A stretch of DNA of 64,000 bases from Streptomyces sp. NBC_01454 (GTDB taxonomy: Bacteria > Actinomycetota > Actinomycetes > Streptomycetales > Streptomycetaceae), in assembly GCF_036227565.1 (NCBI RefSeq), contig NZ_CP109460.1, positions 2,356,001 through 2,420,000 on the forward strand, read 5' to 3'. The translations under genes and the position numbers were made by a program. The notes below the pieces were generated by a model. It worked only from the letters and a program-made list of their open reading frames with translations. It had not been told where the DNA came from and did no database searches. Shown here piece after piece: positions 33,413-44,480 of the stretch. Numbering within the stretch: the first letter of the stretch is position 1; the number at the start of each line of letters is the position of its first letter.

Positions 33413-33520
33413 TCAGGACAGGAAGAGCCAGCGGGCCACGGACAGCCGGATCCGCCAGCAGCAGCGGCACGGCACCGAGGCCGGCCTGGTCAGCACGGAC
33501 CCGCTTCGCACGCGCAGCAT
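33413..33520 (-). CDS. Possible 35-residue basic microprotein
   Basis: A frame of 35 codons begins with ATG one base after the stop of the 43-residue gene (TGAGATG arrangement) and ends just before a strong terminator. The product is basic and hydrophobic, with [10 protein letters not shown] in the middle and VARWLFLS at the end. Coupling and terminator position favour translation; the composition is not clearly protein-like. Low confidence. Confidence 0.3.
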   Translation of the reverse strand: MLRVRSGSVLTRPASVPCRCCWRIRLSVARWLFLS

Positions 33521-33521
33521 C

Positions 33522-33653
33522 TCAGTGCCCGGTGGAGCCGCCGTTGTCCCGGCGGTCGAGGGCACGCTGCAGGGCGGCCGCCGCGTTCCTGCGGTCGGCT
33601 TCGCTGGTCGTCCGGACGGAGTGACGGGTCCTGCGGACAGCAGTCTCGGCCAT
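33522..33653 (-). CDS. Small conserved-looking 43-residue protein
   Basis: A 43-residue basic protein starting MAETAVRRTRHSVRTTSEAD and continuing into an Ala/Arg-rich helix (NAAAALQRALDRRDNGG). ATG 33653 has GGAG nine bases upstream and codon bias is normal. No membrane or signal segment. I do not know the function; the helix could bind nucleic acid or a partner protein. It sits 320 bases upstream of leuB on the same strand, with a terminator between, and is divergent from the Uma2 gene. Confidence 0.6.
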   Translation of the reverse strand: MAETAVRRTRHSVRTTSEADRRNAAAALQRALDRRDNGGSTGH

Positions 33654-34005
33654 GATGCACGTCTCCAATGCCAGAGCCCCGAGAAGAAATGGGATGCGTC
33701 GATCCAGAAGCGGCCGGAAAAGGCGGGGGCCTCGGCACGGCAGGGGTCACCTGCGCTTGCGCACCGGGCCGCATCCGCAATCGCTCGATGGAGCGCTACG
33801 TTCGGCTTCCTACAACGCTAGGACAGCTCGGCCGTGATGTCTGCACAATTACTTGGGCTTCCTACTATCTGAGACGGCGACCGTGTACTCGAATGAGTGA
33901 TCTACGGACATCCGCAGGTCGAGGGCGTGCCCGGCTTCCTAGCTTGGCGGTGTCGCTTGTGCCACGAGGACGAGCCCGCCCACACTTAGGAGGAGGTGCT
34001 GCACC
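33654..34005. other. Divergent promoter region of the Uma2 gene
   Basis: 352 bases with no supported gene, AT-richer in the middle. The nonamer GGCTTCCTA occurs three times in the same direction at 33804-33812, 33856-33864 and 33933-33941, which suggests repeated regulator or promoter elements ahead of the Uma2 gene. Confidence 0.4.
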
Positions 34006-34662
34006 ATGACCGCGCTCGCGCAGGAGGCGCCCGTGACCACGCCGGACATCACGACCCCGGAGACCACGACGCCCGGATCCGCACTCGACGAGGTCCTGTG
34101 GCAGGCATGGAAAGCCATGGAACTCCCCGAGGGCTTCCACGCCGAGATCATCGAGGGGTCCATCGAGGTGTCGCCCACCGGACGTTTTGCACACGGTCAG
34201 ATCGCCAACTGCTTGCGGGACAAGCTGGTGGTGTTCCTGGCAGAAAGTGAGTACGTGGCACGCCAGGACATGAATGTCGTCCACGATCGCAAGGTATGGA
34301 TCCCCGATTGCTTCGTCGTGCCGGAAGATCCCGAGGAGCATGTCACCGACGACGGTATCGGCATCAAAGCGTCCGCCGTGCAGATGATCGTCGAGGTGGT
34401 CTCTCCAGGCCACGACGGCCTTGAACGCGACCGTGAACGCAAGCGCCGTGCCTACGCCCGCGCCGGCATCCCGGTCTACGTTCTCGTCGACGACTACGAC
34501 GACCACGGCACCGTGAGCGTGCTCACCTCGCCCCGCCCCGACGACGGGGTCTACACCGACGCGCACTGTGTCGCGTACGGCACCGAAATCACCATCCCCG
34601 AAGGCCCCGCCAAGGGCTTCACCATCACCGAGTCCATCACCGGCCCGCCGCGCACCGCCTGA
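34006..34662 (+). CDS. Uma2-family PD-(D/E)xK protein (DUF820)
   Basis: A 218-residue Uma2 protein. The nuclease-like core contains the E of AEIIEGSIEVSP, PDCFVVPEDPE, IVEVVSPGHDGLERDRERK (E...D...K positions) and YARAGIPVYVLVDDYDD. Uma2 proteins are abundant in Streptomyces and cyanobacteria, have a restriction-endonuclease fold and no established role. ATG 34006 has an excellent AGGAGGAGG site. It is monocistronic and ends at a strong terminator facing pruA. Confidence 0.88.
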   Translation: MTALAQEAPVTTPDITTPETTTPGSALDEVLWQAWKAMELPEGFHAEIIEGSIEVSPTGRFAHGQIANCLRDKLVVFLAESEYVARQDMNVVHDRKVWIPDCFVVPEDPEEHVTDDGIGIKASAVQMIVEVVSPGHDGLERDRERKRRAYARAGIPVYVLVDDYDDHGTVSVLTSPRPDDGVYTDAHCVAYGTEITIPEGPAKGFTITESITGPPRTA

Positions 34663-34668
34663 CGCGAC

Positions 34669-34714
34669 GCCGACGGCCCGGCACCCCTGGGGAGAGGGGT
34701 GCCAGGCCGTCGGC
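34669..34714. terminator. Bidirectional terminator between Uma2 gene and pruA
   Basis: Long arms (GCCGACGGCC-GGCACCCC and complement, one mismatch) around an eight-base loop, seven bases after the Uma2 stop and 18 bases past the pruA stop. Confidence 0.8.
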
Positions 34715-34732
34715 GTGCGTGCCGCCCGTGGG

Positions 34733-36364
<1,632 letters not shown>

Positions 36365-36512
36365 AGCGGCCGTGTCTCCTTCGATTTCGCTCGTCGGTTG
36401 TCGTACGTCGTGGTGCGGCCGCGGCCGCGTCGGAGGGGCGACTGCGGGCGGCGCCGTCCGGGTGTGCACCCCGGGCTTCCAGCATCCACCCGCGCCGGCC
36501 TCCGTGGGGCTC

Positions 36513-37439
36513 TCAGCCGCGGGTCGCCAGCGACCTCAGGAAGAATCCGAGGTTCGCGGGGCGCTCGGCGAGCCGGCGCATGAAGTAGCCGTACCAGTCG
36601 GTGCCGTAGGGGATGTACACCCGCATACGGTGCCCCTCGGCGACCAGCCGCTGCTGCTCCGCCTCGCGGATGCCGTAGAGCATCTGGAATTCGTAGTCGG
36701 CGGGCTTGCGGCCGTTGCGGTGCGCCAGCTCCTGGCTGATGGCCACCATCCGCGGGTCGTGCGACCCGATCATGGGGTAGCCCTCCCCCGCCATCAGGAT
36801 CTTCAGACAGCGCACATACGCCCTGTCCACCTCCCGCTTGTCCTGGAAGGCGACGCTCGCGGGCTCCTTGTACGCGCCCTTGACCAGCCGTACCCGGGAG
36901 CCCTCCCCGGCGAGCGCACGGCAGTCGTCCTCGGTACGGAAGAGGTAGGACTGCAGCACCGCACCGGTCTGCGGGAACTGCTCGCGCAGATCGGCGAGGA
37001 TCGCCAGGGTGGAGTCGACCGTGGTGTGGTCCTCCATGTCGAGGGTCAGGGTCGTACCGGCCTCGGCGGCGGCCTCGACCACCGGCCGGACATTCTTCAG
37101 CGCCAGCTCGTGGCCGCCGGACAGCGCCTGCCCGAAAGCGGACAGCTTGACCGACATCTCGGCCTTGACGCCGAGTCCGTGCTCCTTGAGAGCCGCGGCC
37201 AGCTGGAGGTAGGCATCGCGGTTGCGCAGCGCCTCGGCCGGGTCGGTGATGTCCTCGCCCAGGTGGTCGAGGGTGACCTCCAGGCCCCGGGCGGCGAGCG
37301 ACCGCACGGCCGCCATCGACTCGTCCAGCCGCTCGCCGGCGACGAACCGGTCCACGACGGGGCGGGTGACCGGAGCGGCCGCGACGATGCGGCGGATGCT
37401 GTCGCTGCGCGCTGCGGCGAGAAGCACGGGACCCAGCAT
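36513..37439 (-). CDS. Proline dehydrogenase
   Basis: A 308-residue FAD enzyme that oxidises proline to pyrroline-5-carboxylate, probably at the membrane face. Conserved pieces are AEMSVKLSAFGQ, the FAD/substrate region RVRLVKGAYKEP, YEFQMLYGI, and the substrate-binding YFMRRLAERP at the C-terminus. ATG 37439 has GGAGG five bases upstream; an in-frame GTG four codons earlier overlaps that site and is less likely. It is divergent from the PucR regulator, with two GACAGYTGTC palindromes between. Confidence 0.93.
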   Translation of the reverse strand: MLGPVLLAAARSDSIRRIVAAAPVTRPVVDRFVAGERLDESMAAVRSLAARGLEVTLDHLGEDITDPAEALRNRDAYLQLAAALKEHGLGVKAEMSVKLSAFGQALSGGHELALKNVRPVVEAAAEAGTTLTLDMEDHTTVDSTLAILADLREQFPQTGAVLQSYLFRTEDDCRALAGEGSRVRLVKGAYKEPASVAFQDKREVDRAYVRCLKILMAGEGYPMIGSHDPRMVAISQELAHRNGRKPADYEFQMLYGIREAEQQRLVAEGHRMRVYIPYGTDWYGYFMRRLAERPANLGFFLRSLATRG

Positions 37440-37550
37440 GGGCACCTCCACGATTCAGGGGACACGTGCCGTGCGGACCCCGGACCGGGCGAACGCGTCG
37501 GCAAGATTGAGCCACCTGAAACTTAAGGATCGCGCCACTTCCCGGCCATC

Positions 37551-37560
37551 GACAGCTGTC
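37551..37560. promoter_or_regulatory. Palindrome GACAGCTGTC (copy 1)
   Basis: A perfect 10-bp palindrome 112 bases upstream of proline dehydrogenase in the divergent promoter; paired with copy 2. A candidate binding site for the adjacent PucR regulator. Confidence 0.5.
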
Positions 37561-37637
37561 ACGCCTTCGTGGTCGGGATCTCAGACAGATGTATGAGAAT
37601 GAGGGGAAGGAACCGATGCCAGCGATGACTGTGGTGT

Positions 37638-37647
37638 GACAGTTGTC
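37638..37647. promoter_or_regulatory. Palindrome GACAGTTGTC (copy 2)
   Basis: Matches copy 1 at nine of ten positions, 87 bases away. It lies 55 bases before the chosen start of the PucR gene and would be inside the coding region if the earlier GTG 37636 were used. Confidence 0.5.
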
Positions 37648-37701
37648 GAAGATGCCGGAGATGCCGGTGGGGTGGCACCAGGGAGAGGAGCCGGACGGCG
37701 G

Positions 37702-39063
37702 ATGCGGGGCGACTACCAGCAGCTCGTGGACGAAATCTCGGCGGCGCTCGGCGCCCCGGCGACGCTGGAGGACCGGGATTTCGGACTGATCGCGTTCGGG
37801 GCGCACGAGGGCGACGACGACGAGGTCATGGACCCGGTGCGCACCCGCTCGATCCTGCAGCGCCGTTCGTCGGCGGCGGTACGGGCCTGGTTCGAGGCCT
37901 TCGGGATCGCCCGCGCAAGGACGGCGCTGCGCATTCCGCCGGACCCGGCCGCCGGGGTCTTCCGGGGGCGGATCTGCCTGCCCGTACGCCATCGAGGCAT
38001 CGTGCACGGCTATGTCTGGCTGCTGGACGACGGGCATCTGACCGACCTCGAACTGGGCGGCCGGGGCGCGCCGCCCGACCCGCGGATCGCGCAGGCGATG
38101 GAGACCGCCTCCCGGATCGGCGCACTGCTGGCCGACGAGGCCCGCGCCGGGTCCGAACTCGGCGATCTGCTGCGGGAGTTGCTGGAGGCGCCGGCGGCCG
38201 GGCGGCCGGCCGCGGCGGCCGCCCTGCGCGAGGCGTTGCGCGAGGGCCTGCGCTACACCCCGGGCGCCCCGCTCACGCTGGTCGCGGTGCTGCCCTGGGA
38301 GACCTCGGACACCGACACCGCGCCGCTGCCGGGCCTGCCGGGCCTGCTCGCCGCGTGCGCCCTGCCCGCGGGCGGCGGCCCGGAAGGCGGCCCGGCCGGG
38401 GACGCGGCCAGGACCGGCGCCGAGCACGGCACGGGACCGGGCGGCCGCTCCGGGGCCGCGGACCGGCCACGGCCCGCGGCGGCCGTCCCCGCCCTGGCCG
38501 CGCTGGTACGGCTGCGCGCGGCCGGTGCGCTCTCCCCGGCCCATGCGGTGGCCGAGCAGCTGCTGCGCTCCCCGCGCGCGGGCGCGGGCCCGGCCGGGGC
38601 GTCGGCGGCGCGGGGCACCCCGGCGGCCGGCGGCGGGCAGCCCACGCCGCTCGGGCCGGGCGCCGCCGGAATCGGCGCCGGCACCGCCGAGTTGACCGCG
38701 CTCCCGGCCACCTGGCGGGAAGCGCTGGACGCGGCCCGCGCGGCCCGCGCCGAGCCCCGGCTGGGCCCGGTCACCCAGTGGGACGCGATCGGCGCGTACC
38801 GCATGCTGACCACGCTGCCGGACCCCGCACCCGACCCGGTCATCGGCCCGCTGCTGGCCCCCGCGCATGCCGAACTCGCCCGCACCGCCGAGGTGTTCCT
38901 CGACTGCGCGGGGCAGGCGAGCCGGACCGCACAGCTGCTGGGCATCCACCGCCAGACGCTCTACTACCGGCTGGGCCGCGTGGAGAAGCTCACCGGCCTC
39001 GACCTGGACGACGGGGAGCACCGGCTGCTGCTGCACATGGCACTCAAGGCGGCACGGCTGTGA
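37702..39063 (+). CDS. PucR-family transcriptional regulator of proline catabolism
   Basis: A 453-residue regulator. The N-terminal part (MRGDYQQLVDEISAALGAPATLED onward) is a sensory region with a GAF-like RICLPVRHRGIVHGYVWLL strand set. A long Ala/Gly/Pro-rich linker follows (about residues 220-340). The C-terminal PucR helix-turn-helix has QASRTAQLLGIHRQTLYYRLGRVEKLTGLDL. ATG 37702 is preferred, with AGGAG 11 bases upstream. It is divergent from proline dehydrogenase. In Streptomyces a PucR-type protein at this position is thought to activate proline utilisation; the role here is inferred from position. Confidence 0.87.
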   Translation: MRGDYQQLVDEISAALGAPATLEDRDFGLIAFGAHEGDDDEVMDPVRTRSILQRRSSAAVRAWFEAFGIARARTALRIPPDPAAGVFRGRICLPVRHRGIVHGYVWLLDDGHLTDLELGGRGAPPDPRIAQAMETASRIGALLADEARAGSELGDLLRELLEAPAAGRPAAAAALREALREGLRYTPGAPLTLVAVLPWETSDTDTAPLPGLPGLLAACALPAGGGPEGGPAGDAARTGAEHGTGPGGRSGAADRPRPAAAVPALAALVRLRAAGALSPAHAVAEQLLRSPRAGAGPAGASAARGTPAAGGGQPTPLGPGAAGIGAGTAELTALPATWREALDAARAARAEPRLGPVTQWDAIGAYRMLTTLPDPAPDPVIGPLLAPAHAELARTAEVFLDCAGQASRTAQLLGIHRQTLYYRLGRVEKLTGLDLDDGEHRLLLHMALKAARL

Positions 39064-39179
39064 GCGGGGCCGGCCCGATCGGCCGGCCCGCCGGTGCGGC
39101 TCGCCGGTGCGGCTCGCTTCGGCCGGTCAGGTGAGAGCGACGGCTGGGCCCGTCCCCCCGGGAGCCGCCGCGCCCCGGG

Positions 39180-39776
39180 TCACTCCGGCCCCGGCACCTC
39201 GCCCGCGGTGACCCGGCGCAGCGCGGTGGCGAGGTCCCGGCCGGTGGGCATCCGGTCCGGGGCGAGCAGCGACTGGACCATCAGGCCGGTGAGCAGGGCC
39301 CGGTAGAAGGAGCCGACGACGCGCGCCGTCTCGGCATCGACCTCCGCGTCCGGCACCCCTTCGAATGCCGCGACGAGCTCCTCGCCGCCCTCCGGGAGGA
39401 CCTCGCCGATGGCCTCCCGCAGCGCCGCATCGCGCGGCAGCAGCCCCAGCACCTCGACCTGTGCCGCGATGAACTGCGGTTGTGTGGCGATCCGTTGCAG
39501 GGCCCGGTCCCAGACGGCGGCGAAGCGGCCCAGCGGGTCCCCGTCCGGCGCCTGCTCGTCGCCGGCGGCCGGCATCCGGGCGAGGCCCGCGCCCCACTCC
39601 TCGGTGGTCGCGATGACCGCCTGGCGCATCAGGGCGTCCTTGGAGCCGTAGTGGTAGCCGATGGAGGCGAGGTTGGCGCCGGAGGCGGCCACGATGTCGC
39701 GGGCGGTGGTGCGCGCATAGCCCTTCTCCAGGAGGCAGCGTTTGGCGCCCTCCAGAAGGTCCTCACGGTGTCCCAT
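39180..39776 (-). CDS. TetR-family transcriptional regulator
   Basis: A 198-residue TetR protein. The DNA-binding domain (residues 1-50) contains YARTTARDIVAASGANLASIGYHYGSKDALM; the C-terminal ligand domain is hydrophobic and rich in Leu and Ala. ATG 39776. A 40-bp imperfect inverted repeat lies just upstream and probably is its own operator. No obvious target gene is beside it, since the PRC-barrel gene and the PucR gene have separate regulation signals. Ligand unknown. Confidence 0.88.
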   Translation of the reverse strand: MGHREDLLEGAKRCLLEKGYARTTARDIVAASGANLASIGYHYGSKDALMRQAVIATTEEWGAGLARMPAAGDEQAPDGDPLGRFAAVWDRALQRIATQPQFIAAQVEVLGLLPRDAALREAIGEVLPEGGEELVAAFEGVPDAEVDAETARVVGSFYRALLTGLMVQSLLAPDRMPTGRDLATALRRVTAGEVPGPE

Positions 39777-39796
39777 GAGGGGAGCCTATCGCCGCC

Positions 39797-39836
39797 TGTA
39801 CGCACGTACCGGACGGACGTATGAGACGTACGTACA
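39797..39836. promoter_or_regulatory. Inverted repeat upstream of the TetR gene
   Basis: Arms TGTACGCACGT and ACGTACGTACA (one mismatch) 18 bases apart, 20 bases before the start. ACGTACGT-rich palindromes are typical TetR sites, so autoregulation is likely. Confidence 0.5.
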
Positions 39837-39964
39837 TGACCGCGCCGGCCGCCTTTTCCCGTCCGCCGCCTTCCTCGACCGCACCGACGGGACGGTGTGC
39901 GGGCGGAGGCCGCATGCTCGACAGCGGCCTCCGCCGCTCCCCCGGTCCGGGGCACCCCACCCGG

Positions 39965-40654
39965 TTACCGGAGCCGGTCCGGCCCGGACCCCTCTCCCGG
40001 GTCCGTGCCGTGGTCGGTCTCGGGCTTCTGCTCCCTGCCGCGCAGGGCGTCCTCGTCGTCACGGCCGGAGGGCCTCGGCCCCGCGCGTGTCCCGGCGCCC
40101 GATCCGGCCAGCGGCCCGTCGACCAGCTTGTTGCGCTCGCCGCCCGCCCGGCCCGGGGAGCCGCCCTCCTCCCGGGGCCGGGCGGGCGGCTCGGCGTCCT
40201 TCACGCCGGCCGCGCCCGCGCCGGACGCCGTGCCCGCGCCGCCGCCCCGAGCGGGCCCGGGGCCGGACGCCTCCGTGCCCGCACCCGGCGTCTCCCCGGC
40301 GGCCTCCTCCGGATCCTCCGGACCGGAGACACCCGGCCGGGGCATCCCGTAGTGGCGATAGAGCTCGGTTTCCTCGGAGGGGTCGAGATGGCCGTCGACA
40401 TCGATCCGCGGTGCGGCCTTGATGGTGTGCTTGTCGTGCGGAACGTGCAGCTCGTCGCCGGTCCGGGTGGCCCCGGCGAGCGGGATGAAGGTCTCCTTCA
40501 TCCCGAACAGCCCGGTACGCACCGTGATCCACTCGGGGTCGTTGGTGGCGTCGTCCCGGTAGACCTGCTGGACCTTGCCCACCTTCACGCCGTCCGTATC
40601 GACCACCTGCAGACCGGTCAGGCTGTGCGGGGCGTCCCCCAGGGGTGCATTCAT
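39965..40654 (-). CDS. PRC-barrel domain protein with charged disordered tail
   Basis: 229 residues. The first 110 form a PRC-barrel domain (LTGLQVVDTDGVKVGKVQQVY, then WITVRTGLFGMKETFIPL and LHVPHDKHTIKAAPRID). The rest is Gly, Pro, Glu and Arg rich and low complexity. ATG 40654 has AAGGAGAG about nine bases upstream. PRC-barrel proteins in actinomycetes are often stress-related or membrane-surface proteins; no specific role is assigned. A terminator separates it from serA. Confidence 0.82.
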   Translation of the reverse strand: MNAPLGDAPHSLTGLQVVDTDGVKVGKVQQVYRDDATNDPEWITVRTGLFGMKETFIPLAGATRTGDELHVPHDKHTIKAAPRIDVDGHLDPSEETELYRHYGMPRPGVSGPEDPEEAAGETPGAGTEASGPGPARGGGAGTASGAGAAGVKDAEPPARPREEGGSPGRAGGERNKLVDGPLAGSGAGTRAGPRPSGRDDEDALRGREQKPETDHGTDPGEGSGPDRLR

Positions 40655-40900
40655 GGCGTCCGCTCTCCTTCCACACGCACCGGCTGGGGCACGCGCAGTA
40701 CCCATTGCGCGCCGCGCGCCTCCCGGCAGCGACTCGGCAAGAGACCCGCCGGCCCGGGGCTCCGGCGGCCCGACGGCGGCGCCTGCGGCCTCCACGACCT
40801 CCCCCTCCGATACGCCATTCGGGTGAATGGTGGACGCCTCGGAGATCGCCGGAGGCCGGGTCGCGCACCGCCGCCGCGGCCGTACGATGCCGGCACAGCG

Positions 40901-40938
40901 ACGGGCCCGGACTCCGCCGAAGCGGCATCCGGGCCCGT
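40901..40938 (-). terminator. Terminator of serA
   Basis: Arms ACGGGCCCGGA and TCCGGGCCCGT, perfect, with a 16-base loop that itself pairs, 20 bases past the serA stop. Confidence 0.75.
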
Positions 40939-40958
40939 TGAGCTGCGAAAACCTACGG

Positions 40959-42551
40959 TCAGTCGCCGAGGTTCACCGCGCGCACCGAGGTCGCGCCGAT
41001 CTCCTCGGCGATCTCGATGAGCACATTCGGCGGAATGGTGTCGTCGACGGTCAGCGCGACCAGCGCCTCGCCACCGACATCGGCCCGGGAGACCTGCATC
41101 CCGCCGATGTTGATGCCCGCCTCGCCCAGGATCCGGCCGACGGTGCCGACGACACCGGGGCGGTCGCTGTAGCGCAGGAAGGCCATGTGGTCGGCGAGCG
41201 ACAGATCGATGGAGTGCTCACCGACCGCGACGATCTTCTGGATGTTCTTGTGGCCGGACAGCGTGCCGGAGATCGACACCTCGTCGCCGCCCGCGAGGGT
41301 GCCGCGCACGGTCACCACATTGCGGTGCTCGGGCGACTCGCTGCTGGTCGTCAGCCGCACCTCCACGCCGCGCTCCTGCGCGAACAGCGGGGCGTTGACG
41401 TAGGACACCGTCTCGTCGACGACATCCTCGAACACGCCCTTGAGCGCGGAGAGTTCCAGCACCTTGACGTCGTGCTGGGTGATCTCGCCGTACACCTCGA
41501 CGTCCAGGCGCATCGCGACCTCGCCGGCCAGCGCGGTGAAGATCCGGCCCAGGCGCTCGGCCAGCGGCAGGCCCGGCTTGACGTCCTCGGCGATCACTCC
41601 GCCCTGGACGTTGACCGCGTCCGGGACCAGCTCGCCGGCCAGCGCGAGCCGCACCGACTTGGCGACCGAGATACCGGCCTTCTCCTGCGCCTCGCCCGTG
41701 GAGGCACCGAGGTGCGGGGTGGCGACGACCTGGTCGAACTCGAAGAGCGGCGAGTCGGTGCAGGGCTCGGTCGCGTAGACGTCCAGGCCCGCGCCGGCCA
41801 CCCGGCCCTCCTTGAGCGCGGTGGCCAGCGCCGCCTCGTCGACGATCCCGCCGCGCGCGGCGTTGACGATCCGGACCGACGGCTTGACCTTGTGCAGCGC
41901 CTCGTCGCCGATGAGACCGACGGTCTCGGGCGTCTTGGGGAGGTGCACGGTGATGAAGTCGGAGACCGCGAGCAGCTCGTCGAGGGTCAGCAGCTTGACG
42001 CCCATCTGCGCGGCGCGGGCCGGCTGGACGTAAGGGTCGTAGGCGACGACCTTCATGCCGAACGCCGACATCCGCTGGGCGACCAGGACGCCGATCCGGC
42101 CGAGGCCGACCACGCCGAGGGTCTTCTCGCTGAGCTCGACACCGGTGTACTTGCTGCGCTTCCACTCGCCGTTCTTCAGGGCGGTGTTGGCCTGCGGGAT
42201 GTTGCGGGCCGTGGCGACCAGCAGACCGCAGGCGAGCTCGGCGGCGGTGACGATGTTGGAGGTCGGGGCGTTCACGACCATCACGCCGGCCTTGGTGGCG
42301 GCGGAGACGTCGACGTTGTCCAGACCGACGCCGGCGCGGGCGACGACCCGCAGCTTCTTGGCGGCGGCGATGGCCTCGGCGTCGATCTTCGTCGCGCTGC
42401 GCACGAGGACGGCGTCGACATCGGCGATCGCGGGGAGCAGCTCGGCGCGGTCCGCGCCGTTGCAGTGCCGGATCTCGAAGTCCGGCCCGAGGGCGTCGAC
42501 GGTGGCGGGCGACAGCTCTTCGGCGATGAGTACGACAGGTTTCGAGCTCAC
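40959..42551 (-). CDS. serA: Phosphoglycerate dehydrogenase
   Basis: A 530-residue long-form enzyme that oxidises 3-phosphoglycerate, the first step of serine synthesis. NAD site GVVGLGRIGVLVAQRM is near 145-160; catalytic Arg in NAARGGIVDEAAL, Glu in LDVYATEP and His in ATPHLGAST. The C-terminal third holds the intervening allosteric domain and an ACT domain (SDRPGVVGTVGRILGEAGI), which binds serine for feedback inhibition. GTG 42551 has GAGGAC about ten bases upstream. It is downstream of ilvC on the same strand but beyond a strong terminator, so it has its own promoter in 42552-42766. Confidence 0.94.
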   Translation of the reverse strand: MSSKPVVLIAEELSPATVDALGPDFEIRHCNGADRAELLPAIADVDAVLVRSATKIDAEAIAAAKKLRVVARAGVGLDNVDVSAATKAGVMVVNAPTSNIVTAAELACGLLVATARNIPQANTALKNGEWKRSKYTGVELSEKTLGVVGLGRIGVLVAQRMSAFGMKVVAYDPYVQPARAAQMGVKLLTLDELLAVSDFITVHLPKTPETVGLIGDEALHKVKPSVRIVNAARGGIVDEAALATALKEGRVAGAGLDVYATEPCTDSPLFEFDQVVATPHLGASTGEAQEKAGISVAKSVRLALAGELVPDAVNVQGGVIAEDVKPGLPLAERLGRIFTALAGEVAMRLDVEVYGEITQHDVKVLELSALKGVFEDVVDETVSYVNAPLFAQERGVEVRLTTSSESPEHRNVVTVRGTLAGGDEVSISGTLSGHKNIQKIVAVGEHSIDLSLADHMAFLRYSDRPGVVGTVGRILGEAGINIGGMQVSRADVGGEALVALTVDDTIPPNVLIEIAEEIGATSVRAVNLGD

Positions 42552-42766
42552 GTGGTCTTCAGTCCTCACTAGTCCTTCGCGGACGGCCGTCCCGACGGCC
42601 GAAGGCGGTGAAGGGGGAAAGCCGCGTGGAAGACGCACGACGCTGTGAGCCTGACGCGCTTGTGCAATGCAGTGTAGTGGCGGTGCGGGGCGCGTCCTGT
42701 GCCGAAGCGAAAGGATCACCCGTGCGTGGTTCCGCGCGGCGGACGGGCGCCGCTGCGGGGCGCGGG

Positions 42767-42804
42767 GGTCAGGGGGCCGTCGGCCGGGCCGCGGCCCCCT
42801 GACC
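42767..42804 (-). terminator. Terminator of the ilvB-ilvN-ilvC operon
   Basis: Perfect 13-base arms GGTCAGGGGGCCG/CGGCCCCCTGACC with a 12-base loop, six bases past the ilvC stop. Confidence 0.8.
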
Positions 42805-42810
42805 GGTGGC

Positions 42811-44440
<1,630 letters not shown>

Positions 44441-44480
44441 GGTCTTCTCTCTTCTTCCGTGCGTCCGTGTCGTCCTGGGC

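Noticed and set aside
37636-37701. N-terminal extension of the PucR regulator from GTG 37636
   Set aside because: No ribosome site and it would overlap the second GACAGYTGTC palindrome.
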